A DNA stretch of 64,000 bases. Origin: Pohlia nutans (taxonomy: Eukaryota > Streptophyta > Bryopsida > Bryales > Mniaceae). The position numbers and the translations under genes were made by a program. Under the pieces are notes generated by a model. The model saw only the letters and a list, made by a program, of their open reading frames with translations, was not told the origin of the DNA and ran no database searches. The stretch is taken from assembly GCA_022496805.1 (NCBI GenBank), contig CM040106.1, positions 9,486,001 through 9,550,000 on the forward strand, written 5' to 3'. Positions 43,952-54,710 of the stretch are shown piece by piece. Position 1 is the first letter of the stretch; every line of letters starts with the position of its first letter.

Positions 43952-44425
43952 CTATTTCAGCCTAAACCATAGATTGCCTAGGCGGTTATGATTGTAGTTT
44001 GTGTGGCGTGCTCCACGACATTCTGTCAGATCCGTTTTCATGCTTCTAATTGATTTTAAATCTAAGATGGGTACTCTACACCACTTGAATGATACTAATT
44101 GGATCTGATCAAGTGCTAAGTAAATTATGATAATCAAGTGAGCCGCCTACAGAAATCAGGTGAGCCGCCCACAAAATCCCAATGTTGGAACTTCTTTGGT
44201 CATTGTGTTTCTCTTTCTTTGTTTATCTGCTCCTTTGTTCACCTACCTCATTCTGTGATTAGTCTAAGTGCTCCCACACTCTGTGATTAGTCTAAGTGCC
44301 GGCTGTAGTCCTTGTTGGGACAGGTCCTCTCCTTCTTGTCTAAACCTGCTGCAGTCCTCTTCTGAATCTCTGTCTATTGCTGCAGTCCTCTTTTGAATCT
44401 CTAAATCTCTATTTATTGCAATGCA

Positions 44426-44809
44426 ATGGCCGCCATGCACACAATCACGATCGACGCGCTCTTTTCTTCCTTCTTTGAGCGTTTGTATGTGGACTCAGTT
44501 TGGGATGTTGGCTACCACGAAGTGCTATATTGGACTAACCTTGCTCACATGTAGGGATGTGCGCTGGTCTGCAAGGAGTACCGAGTGTACTTCGAGGGGT
44601 GTCCGCAGTTTCATGCCCTTCGTCTTGCATTTTGGGAGGATCAGCAGGAGAAGGACCCTCAGTGGATCGACCGTGTGGCGTACGTCCGGGAGCGCTACAC
44701 TCGCAACTATCTGGCATTTGCATCCATAGCATTGCACCCGCTGTAGCTAGCGCACTTGGAGATTGAAGATCTCGTAGCTATCCAAACTGCCTTAGAGAGA
44801 GCACTTTGA
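44426..44809 (+). pseudogene. small ORF with two in-frame TAG codons
   Basis: From ATGGCCGCCATG at 44426 the frame reads 128 codons to TGA at 44807, broken only by TAG at 44552 and 44744. The readable peptide includes SSFFERLYVDSVWDVGYHEV, KEYRVYFEGCPQFHALRLAF and DRVAYVRERYTRNYLAF. It looks like a real helical protein but I do not recognise it. Both stops could be CAG turned into TAG. It lies between two transposon relics. Confidence 0.4.
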
Positions 44810-45549
44810 AGCACTGCGCATCCCAAGAAATCAGTAACGGTGGAGACCACTTGAGACTTCTTCTTCTACCTCTTTTTTCTGCGTTGAAGTTTCAGTTTTG
44901 TGTGGGTAGCGGCAGACCGGCAATAGTGCATGTCAATATAGGATTTAGTGTAGTACTAGTCACTAAACTTCGACTCTAAACTTTGACACTATAAAGGCAT
45001 TGTGGACATTGTGTTTTTAATTGTGTTTGTCAGCACATGTAAGCAAAACACTATACCGTTTTTGTGTTTGTTGTATGATGTTGGATAAGTTCCTTCAGTT
45101 TCGCTGATGGCCATATTTTTTGATTCGTACCTAAAGCTGCATCTCATTTCTTTGTGTATACTGCCATTCTTGGTTTCTGGTAGCATTTGCTGATTGATCA
45201 AAGAACCCTTAAACCTTGAACAAAAATTGTCTAATTCTAATAATTCAAATTAACCTAGCATGTAATCTATTCATCCCAAAAAAAATTACAATAAAAACGA
45301 GGGCTTCATAAATTGTCCATACATTAGGAATTATGTAATATAAGGGTGCGTAAAATTTTATGGAGGGAAGATAATACACCTCCATAAAATACCCCGTGTT
45401 TGCAGCTACTTGTAGAAATCAGCACTAAGTAAATCCCCCGAGTCTGGAGGCGGAAAAAATGAGGCACTCAGTAATCACGGAATATCAAGTTAAGCGCCAA
45501 GTACAGTTGCGTCATTGCCTATAATTCTGAGTTACCAGGCTGCCGTGAT

Positions 45550-46070
45550 CGAGTCCGCACCGCCCACAAGATCTGCGCACCACCAACATCGACTGCAGCA
45601 ATGTACGTTCTATTTCGCAACGTCGTCCCCATGTGCATGCCGATGAAGGTGAAGCGACAGCTGCTATGCCGATTACTTCGGGTCCGCCCTCGACCTCCAA
45701 ATGCAATAGACCCCCAATTCCTGCCAACCTCCAGCTTGCCCACGACGACGCAATGCCAGGTCCGCACAATTACTTTCCTTTTTCGGCCCTTCACACTGAC
45801 AGTAAAGAATATCCATTTCCGGGCATGCATGCATTTCCAAGAGTTGTATTCTGTGGAGGGCCGTCCGATGCTCTTCATGCAGAGGATGCAACTATAGTAC
45901 CGCCGGCCATGGGCCCCAGCGCACTGGCCCAATCCGATGACCTCGGAGCACAGCTTGTTCTGCACCTAGCTTCTCTGCTGAAGCGCCGAGCTCGTCCACA
46001 GATGCGGCCACGTCAACGACAACCTGCCGAGACCAGCTTACAGCCCGGCAAGGTTTGTCGCTCCAAGGTA
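45550..46070 (+). CDS. Pro/Arg-rich ORF, possible 5' exon near the piggyBac relic
   Basis: One frame is open from 45550 without an early ATG (first GTG at 45633) and ends at a good donor, CTCCAAG/GTAAGATC near 46068. It encodes a low-complexity peptide with PSTSKCNRPPIPANLQ and KRRARPQMRPRQRQPAETS. It could be the first exon of the piggyBac-type gene that follows, with an intron to about 46.9 kb, or an unrelated exon. No family motif is present. Confidence 0.3.
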
Positions 46071-46895
46071 AGATCTGCATTTTTAGGAACTGTCATCTTT
46101 TGTTTGATTTTGTTTCGTTGTCCTTTTACATTTTCATTTCAAAATTATCTTTGTCAAGTGCTGTGATAAGAAAATAAATTGTATAGTATTCTCAAGTGAA
46201 ATATTTAAGCATTTGTAAATTAGTAAATTTTTTACTGTCATACATAAATCACAATGAATTACGGATGCAGCACAAATACAAATCCAGCAGGGCACATAGT
46301 GAAAAGAGGCCGGTGACATAGTATACTATACAGTTATTGCGGAAGTCACATAGTGTAGAATACAAGGTTCATAAATTATACGTGAAGTGCAAATTTTGGA
46401 GAAGTTTTCGTCCAAGATATGGACCGTGATAATAACATTCATATTGGCAACGTTTTCTTAGAACAATACTGCTGAGAACGGATGATACAGTTACTATTAT
46501 TCATATTTTATATAAATATTAGAGGAAACCATGTGCAGCTTTTGTGTACTCAATTTCCAGTAAGAAACATCTGTGCATGCTTTTCTTTATGTCATTCTGT
46601 AATTCTTTTGTTTATGGATTTCATATATGTCACTGTCATTGTCTACTGACATTCAAAGTCTAAAACAAGAACGCTGGACAACCGGAAGGCTTTCGTATTC
46701 CATGGCTGCCATATACATAATAAGGTAGAAATGAAATGTGGCAAATGTCGCAAGTCCAATGCTGAGTAATGGCACTGGTTATAACTTTCTCAATGGCTTG
46801 TAATAGTAAACATATGTCTAGTGAGTATGTGAAACTGGATAGGAGGACATGAAAAAATTGATTTGGATGGGAAGTTCTGAAGGAAAAATGGAAAT

Positions 46896-48404
46896 GTGGT
46901 GTTGCACAAGTACGACCACCATCCTTTGCGGATCTTTATTCCGAAGAAACGTGGACGTTTGAGACAACAATGTGTAGTCATGACGACATCGTATTTTGAG
47001 GAGCACTACCGGGACCGACTGTGGAATTCTTACGTGTCTCAAAGAACTACGAAGCTATATTTCGGAGATTCTGGTCACATCACACATTGGATAAGATATG
47101 TCTAATCGGTATGCTAGCGAGCCAGTCAGTGGAAAAAACTACCCTATGGCGGGACCGCGCTGGTGGCCTCTCGAAAGGGATGAATTGAAAGCCTTTTTGG
47201 GTTTGAGTTTGTTGATGGGTATTAAGCGAGAGCCAAATTGGCGATGCTACTGGTTGAAGGAAGTGCCGTCTTTGTATTGTGCATTCACCGCAAGTATTAT
47301 GACCCGACGTTGCTTTGAAGATATTTCACGATGTCTGCATGTGGTCGATGATACTATTATGACAAGGGAAAGAACGGGCGACAAACTTTGGAAGATTTAG
47401 TGGCTCTTAGATGATCTACGCGATTCTTTCAAACGAGAATGGAATTTACATCAACAAGTTACTGTGGACAAACTCATGGTACGGTATAAAGGACACTTTT
47501 GTCCAATTCGTCAATATCTTCCTAGCAAGCCAACAAACTGGAGAGTGAAGGTGTCCTGCTTAGCGGGTGCGGTGTCAAAGTATGTGTACACATTTGACGT
47601 GTATACTAGAGCGGCATTGACAGAATTACTCCGTACTGTTGGACGAGGTGAAGTGAAGACCGGCTATGCTGTAGTAAACAAGCTCATGGAGGGATTGAAT
47701 GCATTGCATCACATTGTGTTTACTGACAACTTTTTCACCTCGCCAAAGCTGTATGTGGATTTGGTGGTGAAAGGCACTTATGCGTATGGCACTGTTCGGG
47801 CTAATCGCATCGGGCTAGCAAAAAGCATAACAAACACTAAAGTATTTTCCAAACATCCTCAAGGAACTTTACCGTGGTGAATACACAAGAGCGGCAAGTT
47901 ATCCATGGTCACGTGGGTGGACAAAAGACCGGTCATGTTGCTGTCATCTTACAATAGGCCGGTGCCACTTCCTGGCGTGCAATGTACAGTAATGAAGTGC
48001 GTCGCGGGGATTCATAAGAGTTTTGATACGTCGTCCACGCACAAGGCATACTCCAAATGGATGCGTGGAGTCGACGTAGTGGACCAAATGCGCGGGTCTA
48101 CAATTGTCAGGTACGATCACGGAAATGGTGGCATCACCTGTATTATTTTTTGGTGGAGGCGGCAGGAAAAAATTTGTATGTGATTTACAAATCCATGGCT
48201 ACAATGCTTTGGCAACGATCGAAGACTCATTTGAGTTTTCAATTGAAGCTTGTGGAACTGTCGTGTGCGGATTGGTAGTCTCGACGGGGTTGCATTTCAT
48301 AGTGGCAACTTTCAATCCCAGTTGTGCATGGATTGACGTTGACGAGGAACAGGCGTAAATGTCGTGTCTGTGGAGCAAATCCTCGGACAGGGAGAATTCT
48401 AGTT
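46896..48404 (+). pseudogene. piggyBac-type transposase, decayed
   Basis: The DDE_Tnp_1_7 (piggyBac) family pattern is clear. WWPLERDELKAFLGLSLLMG and MTRRCFEDISRCLHV form the N-terminal part. The catalytic Asp residues are visible in VTVDKLMVRYKG (first), IVFTDNFFTSPKLY (second) and RGVDVVDQMRG (third). A C-terminal Cys motif (RRKCRVCGANPRTGR, near 48.35 kb) matches the start of the family's zinc finger. TAG near 47398, TGA near 47878 and frameshifts near 47.1, 48.1 and 48.34 kb break it. PiggyBac enzymes excise and insert at TTAA. TTAACCTAG near 45250 resembles a piggyBac end, but no matching partner was found. piggyBac is uncommon in plants, which makes its presence noteworthy. Confidence 0.85.
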
Positions 48405-50110
48405 TTGTCCCCGTAGAAGAAAGGAATTGTCAAAAGTAATGCAGATATGTTTACCTCGGGTAGGTCTTCTGCTATTGTATGGACTGCCGGGTGGACAACG
48501 TATTCCAGCACATCACGTTCTATTTCGATGTGTGTTTGAAGTCCGTTATTTGTGATGCGGTCCATGTATACTATATAGTGTACTGCTATTCAGAGATACT
48601 TTGGTGCGCAAGGCACGTGCCACAGTGAGTGATGGAAGACATTGTAGACAATGCGTGGTGCAAGCGAGGTCAGTCACTGCGGCTTCTAGCACTTTAAAGC
48701 TGCAATGGTTGACAACGTCTGAACTATGGAGTACGCATTGTAGTTTGAGGGGACAAGATATGCAGAGAGCAGTGCAATTTTATCAGTTCTGAGGGCCATC
48801 AAAGGGACTGTCACTTTCCATAGATAGTGAGTGCTACAGCACATGGGCTACTCGGAGCTATGGGTCAAGGTCACAGGACTGCAGGCTTAGACGTAACAAC
48901 TGCCGACTTGGAGCAGAACTGAGGAAAGTAGTAAGAGATGGAGTTGGGAGTGTGCGCTACTTTGATTTGCACAGTATATTGCGTACGACTTAGTAATTAC
49001 GTAGGTATACATGTTGTGGATCTTTTGAAGATTCATAGTCAGTATAGTTGTATATGTGTGCATGTTTTCTATCGGTAGGTAGATGAAGAGTAGATGCATC
49101 GTCTAGGTTGTGTCAACTTCCATGGAAGCTGAACGGTTGAGGAGTATATTATATATGTGCTTTAGGGCAACATTAATTGAAGTTGTACAATGGAAACGTT
49201 ATGTAGGCATCAACTGCGCAAGTGCTGTTCAAAATGCCCAAAAAGGCGAGTTTTTGCCTTTACAGCTTCTTCAATTTGCGCGTACTATGCAGAGGAATAT
49301 TGAAAATGTAGACAATCACAATGCCACTTGTACATGATTTGTGGTCCGCCATGAAATGAATCCCTTTATTCCTGTCATAGTATAATATCGAAAGTCTTTG
49401 ATGCCAATGTTGTGCCCGTCTTGTGCTTTAGAGACCGTCATCAGAAATTTCAGGATTTTCGCATTCAGACCGCTGCAATTACGTATCACTCATTGCAAGA
49501 TTGATTTCCATTCAGTGGATTTGACTTACCTCAAAGAATTGCATCTACTACACTCAAAACTTGGAATCGAACTTGAATTGTGAAATCTTGATTTATCACC
49601 GACTGTAGAAATTACTGGGAGCGCTGGACTACAGTGGAGACAGACTGCGCGACGTTATTCATCCTTAGATTCTCTTCATCACCCGCACAGCTCGAAGCAT
49701 CCGGGAGTTTGATCCGCCTTTGCAAGACACGAATCCATATTCTCAGACAAAAATTAATAGATATTACGATTACAATTTGCAAACTTGAAATCAATTCGAG
49801 TGATTTGCTCTATCTCGAATTCTGCGATTCCGTCCATTTTCATCAAGCCATAATGGATTGGGAAGTTAAAGGGTTAAGTAGATAATGAGGTTTGGTTTCA
49901 GAAAATGAAGATTTTTTATAATGAAGTTGCAAAATCGTACTCTGGGCCAATTTGCAATAGTCTAGTGCTGATGATGTCAAGCAAATTGTACCCTCTTTGC
50001 CTTGTGTTTGTCCTTAAGATGCGACTTCTTCATTGCAATCCGGTTCCAGAAATCGAGACTTCTAATTGTTGTCTTTTATGTGCTCTGAGAAACTTTTGGA
50101 GTCAATAGAA
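48405..50110 (+). other. spacer with possible leucine-rich-repeat fragments
   Basis: Two ORFs (49398-49583 and 49634-49885) share a pattern such as LQLRITHCKIDFHSVDLTYL and ITICKLEINSSDLLYLEFCD, which resembles diverged leucine-rich repeats as in F-box/LRR proteins. The match is weak and lacks an F-box. Nothing else coding is supported here. Confidence 0.25.
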
Positions 50111-50114
50111 TCAT

Positions 50115-50458
50115 CCTTAAAGTCACCTTGTGTTTGAATTAGATGCCGTGAATTTTGCTTTAATATACTCTTATTTGTTCACTCCAAATAGTTAAAGGGT
50201 ATGGAAGAGCATGGTGGGCTCTCATTATTAGGTGTGTAAGAGCTTGGTGGTTTCTAAACTCAAGGGAAACTAGTTTAGCCGTCAAGAAAGACGGCTAAAT
50301 TAATTTTCCATGAGTTTGAAGACCACCAAGCTCTTATACACCTAATAATGAGAGACCACTAAGCTCTTCATTACCTTTTAACTATTTGAAGTGAACAAAT
50401 AAGAGTATATTAAAGCAAAATTCACAATATCTTATTCAAACACAAGGTGACTTTAAAG
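50115..50458. repeat. 344-bp near-perfect hairpin with a 6-nt loop
   Basis: The left arm (50115-50283) starts CCTTAAAGTCACCTTGTGTT. The right arm (50290-50458) ends with the matching complement AACACAAGGTGACTTTAAAG. The arms meet at AGCCGTC, AAGAAA, GACGGCT. Mismatches are few. Such a structure could be a fold-back MITE or a precursor of small RNAs. No target-site duplication was identified. Confidence 0.85.
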
Positions 50459-50469
50459 ATAACTCTAAT

Positions 50470-51700
50470 ATTTCTACAAGTCTTGAAAGCATGAAGAGAT
50501 AATTTTCTGCCATAAAGTGTCCTAGTTGTTTTTTTTCTCGCGTTGTGTACTTGGGTGGTCTCCTTGTAGGCTTCGGTGACACTATTGATCTACAAAGTTT
50601 ACATCAATGCACATTGCTTTCAAATGTCATAGGTGGCATAATCAATACCTCTGCAATGTGCATCACTCTCATTCTTGTTTTGTGCATGCCCATTTAGTCG
50701 CCTTCTCTTCAATGCTCAGCTGATGAGTCTTCATGGTTGCAGTCTTAAAAGCTTGTTACAAAATTCACTGACCCATAAATGAGTATAGAATGAAAACATT
50801 GGACATTACAACACTTGCATATTAGAATCTAAGTTGACAAAAATATAGGAACTCACATTCACAGCTTGAGATCAATCTACACTTAAACCTAGAAGAGAAT
50901 CCATACTTGCAACTAGAGATGAATCCACACTTGTAACTAGAGATGAATCCACTCACAATGAATTGTCTCTGCGTAATGTATGTCCACCTTGCAATCATAT
51001 GAGAATTGAATTGCCCACATACAATTAATGTCTACCTTGCATAAAGACTTATTTTGACACAAAACTTGTTGGAAGTAGAAGAAGACTTGATTTCTCAAGT
51101 TTTGTTAGTTAGACTCAATTCTATAAAACTTCATCTTTTGTGATCAATTGGACTCCAAAAATCTGTGGACACTTTTCAAAAGCTTCACCTAGAGTCTAGC
51201 TACTTCTTTACCGATACACTTTGAGGACTAATGTAAATGTACTTGATTACAAGAGCAGTACCTTCTCTCCATTGAAATTCACAAATGTCTCGAAATTAAG
51301 TAAACATCTAGTAGAGAGTAACAATTCTTTAGTTTTAGGCAATTTTGAATTATAATTTATATTATGTTTGGCAAAAGATGTCAATGATTTCCCGAAAATT
51401 TCAGCATCTACTTTTAGAATTATTTTTTGCTTAATTTGCTAGTAAACTATAGTAGTTTAACAGAAAAAAAGGGACACGTTGTATCCATGAAATCTTCCTA
51501 CTATTGGTAGCTGAATTTTCAAAAGGCCAATAAATCTCTTAGTTCTTTAATTGCATCTTTAGTTGCTGTTCTAAAGGAATACCACCACGCTCAAAGCTCT
51601 TCATACATGAGATCCACTTCCTCATTAGATTTACAAAAGTTCATGTTTTTCTACATGAGATCAGTAGTTGACTATCGAGATCTAAAAAAGGAAATCACAT
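50470..51700. other. AT-rich spacer, no supported gene
   Basis: Only short ORFs without motif. A short direct repeat (ACTAGAGATGAATCCAC twice near 50.91-50.95 kb) is the one structure noted. Confidence 0.5.
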
Positions 51701-51719
51701 AAGGAAGAAAGAAAACAGA

Positions 51720-52242
51720 GACTATATACTTCTACTTGGTTGAAGATATATAATTACTGAACTCTCTTCGGTAGATGATTTAGGATCTGACTGAAATCCT
51801 ATAGAAAAGATAAAAAAAACAAAACATGAGGAGATAGTTCTCTTGAGGAGAGAGTAGTAGTATACACAATGCATTAGAATCAAAAGAAGGACCTTGCAAA
51901 TCACACTTAGGAAAAATAATCACAATGACACTTCAATCGGTGAAAAAATACTGCTTGCCAAGAGATTTGGCTCAATTGCTTTTATACATGTACAACTCGA
52001 TCGGACTGGTAATTGTTGGATTCGTAAAATAGTCTTCCCTGCTCTACTTTTTGAGGTAACTTTAAAAATTACCAAATAGTAAAATACCTAGATTGGCATT
52101 ACTACTAGAAGTTGCTATTTTGCCATTAATAATTAAGCATCTTTGTACTACCTCAAGAACTTGATGTGTTGGTTGCAGAAGCTTTTTGTAATGTGATTCT
52201 CTGTAAGCTTGTACATGCTAGTAGATCAATGAAACAAACAAG
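51720..52242 (-). repeat. possible solo LTR related to the 8.2-8.7 kb LTR
   Basis: TTTGGCTCAATTGCTTTTATAC at 51966-51987 parallels TTGGCTCTATTGCTTTTATAC of the retrotransposon LTR, giving TATAAAAGC on the minus strand at the same relative place. CTTGTAC and a terminal CA near 52242 also correspond. No gag or pol lies beside it, so it would be a solo LTR or fragment. Confidence 0.4.
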
Positions 52243-52990
52243 TCCTCTATTGGTCAACCGTTACCACAAATGGATCTTCAGATCCATAAACAATGCATAA
52301 TCCATAAAAATTTGTTTGTGCATTGTTGCACATAAAGCCTCTGAAATTAGGGTGGACAACACTATTTCAAGTCATCACCTTATTGAGACACTGCCAAAAA
52401 ATCATTTGACCATCTGTACTTTCCAATTGCATATTACATACAATAATTGTTGTGATTTTGTAATATGTGGAATCGTACATGTGACAGGATAAGGTTGCCC
52501 AAAGCTTTACACTCTTCATTTGTTTGAACATAACAAAGCAGTTTTGTAAACTGCCTCTAGGATGCAATTGCCAAACGAGCTCAACGCCACAATCCAAACC
52601 AATGACAATCATTTTGAACAAGTACAGTTTGTCTTGCGCTACTCAACAAAAGCTGTTGTAAAATACAACTTTAGATGCTCAATATACCTTTAGAAAGATG
52701 TTTCCAATACCTTTTTGACGGTATATTACACGCCCCTAACAACATAATATTGAGTTTGCAAATTACTACAACAATTCAGCAAACCGAGGATAGGAAACAA
52801 ACTAGGCATCCAAAGACCCCTCAGATGGAGAGAATCAACACCATCTCTCACCATATAAAGTATAATTATCCGTTTGAAAGGCAATTTCAACAACTTCTCT
52901 AAACAATATTACACATATCAAACTACACAAAATTGACTTCTTGAATACCAAACACAATCCTGCAAGCCACTCATTGGAAAAAACAAGTCA
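52243..52990. other. AT-rich spacer, no supported gene
   Basis: I see no coding signal and no clear repeat here. Confidence 0.5.
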
Positions 52991-54400
52991 TCCAAAAATT
53001 CTTTAGGGGGGCATCGCTTGCGACGCTTATTCTAGAAAGCATAGTAAACTATTGGAAAGGCGCTCTCCAAACCTTTCCAACGGTACATTACACGCTCCAA
53101 ACTGACTATTATAATGTCTGCAAATGGAAAAGGCATTCCTGCCAGGCGTTCAGTGAGAAAAAAATCTAGTTACCCACACACCCCTTGGAGAGGGGGGCAT
53201 CGCAGCAACGCCTCCCTCCAAAAGGTGGTGCGGCTAAATGTGACGCTATGGTTCTAAAAGTTGCTTTTTAAAAATAAACATAAAAATAAGTGGTTGCGCC
53301 ACGCCTTGGCGAGGCATCACCCGAGATGCTAGACTCGGGAGTGGCGCAACTACGCGCCATGGCGTGGCTTCATACTATGCCATAGCGCATGAAGTCGCTT
53401 TTTATTTAAAGAAATGTGTAGCTGCACGACCTCGAGGAAGACGTTGCCACCGACGCCCCACCCCCCCTCCTCCCTGGGGTGGCGTGGCCATACGTCATAG
53501 TATGACATATGTCAAATTTCTAAAAAAGGAAACCAAGAGGGGGCGATGCCAGCGACGCCCCCTCCCTCTTGGGGTGGTGCAATAAATTACTTGTTCTAAA
53601 AAAAGAACGAGTGGCCGATTGATGCCTGGGGGGTGTTGCCAACAACGCCCCTCGAGGGTGGCACGCGAATACATTTGTTTCTTAAAAACAAGCAAATGGC
53701 CGCGCCACCGCAAGGGGGAGCGTCGTTAGTGACGCCCCTGCCCGCTAGGGTTGGTGCAGCCACACGCCATGCCGTACACTTGTGCGATGCTATGGCGCAT
53801 GAAGTTGTTTTTTTTTAATAAAAAAAGAAGTAGCCGCGCCACCCTAGAAAGGACGTTGCCAGCGACGCTCATCACAAAATGGCGTGGCCGCGCGCCAAAG
53901 TGTAGCAAGGCGCAACGCTATGGTGCGAGAAGTTGCTTTGTTTTTAATGAAAAAGCAAATTGCCACGCCAGCCAAAAGGGGGCATTGTTAGCAACGCCCC
54001 TTTTGAAGGTGGCGCGGCCACACACCACGCAATCGCGCGAGATGTCGCATTTTTTAAAGAAAATATGAGTGCCCACGCCACTCGAGGGGGGCGTTGCTGA
54101 AGTCGTCCCCCTCCCTCCCTCCTCTCCCTCCCTCCTCTCCCTCCCTCCTCTCCCGGAGGGTGGCGTAGCCACGCGCCAATGCATGGCTTCGCGCCACGCC
54201 ATGGCGTGTACAATTGAGTAATTTTTATTGGCTACGCGCAATGTTTGTTTTTAAAAAAGGACTTATGACTGCGCCACTCCAAGGGTGGCGTGCTCTTTTG
54301 CTGCAGCGTGGCGCGAGGCAGTTTTGTAACAGAGCACCCTCGCGGTGCAAAGTGGTGCCACTCCAAAACTTGGCGTAGCTTCTTAAACTTGTTTTTTTTT
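52990..54400. repeat. array of about ten GC-rich hairpin repeats with T-rich separators
   Basis: Units of roughly 80-150 bp recur. Each has an outer pair GTGGCCGCGCCACC / GGTGGCGTGGCC, an inner pair GGGGCGTTGCC AGC GACGCCCC, and a separator with TTTTT and AAAG (for example GCATGAAGTCGCTTTTTATTT). Copies begin near 53.01, 53.19, 53.29, 53.40, 53.53, 53.60, 53.70, 53.83, 53.96 and 54.07 kb. Each unit can fold on itself and is then followed by a T-run. The ORFs across it (for example minus strand 53.9-54.24 kb) are compositional artefacts. Confidence 0.8.
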
Positions 54401-54710
54401 AAATGTCTGAGAATAATCGTCTATAAATTAGATTGGTCCTTTGTTAGCGTTTATCATAAGAATATATTTTATCACTCTTTGCATTTATTTTGATAACCAC
54501 AATCAATATTTCTAAATGTTTGATTAGGTTTGATCATATAGGAGGAATCGTAATGTCATTTGTATTGCTGTTTTATGTCATTATTTTGTATTTACTATAT
54601 GGTCTTGGATCTATGTTTTAGGTTGCTATTGCAAACAATGTAGCAATGTTGTTTGAGATTATCAATCTCATTAAATTGAATAGTGATGGTCATCTTTTCT
54701 ATACCTCCAG

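Noticed and set aside
29441..44809. Reassigned stop codons (UAG or UAA read as Gln)
   Set aside because: TGA also interrupts these frames, frameshifts occur beside the stops, and the intact gene at 16.3-18.2 kb uses TAA normally. Decay explains the data better.
53918..54241. Gly/Arg-rich ORFs in the GC-rich array
   Set aside because: They follow from the hairpin repeats and CCCTCCCTCCTC runs, not from coding constraint.
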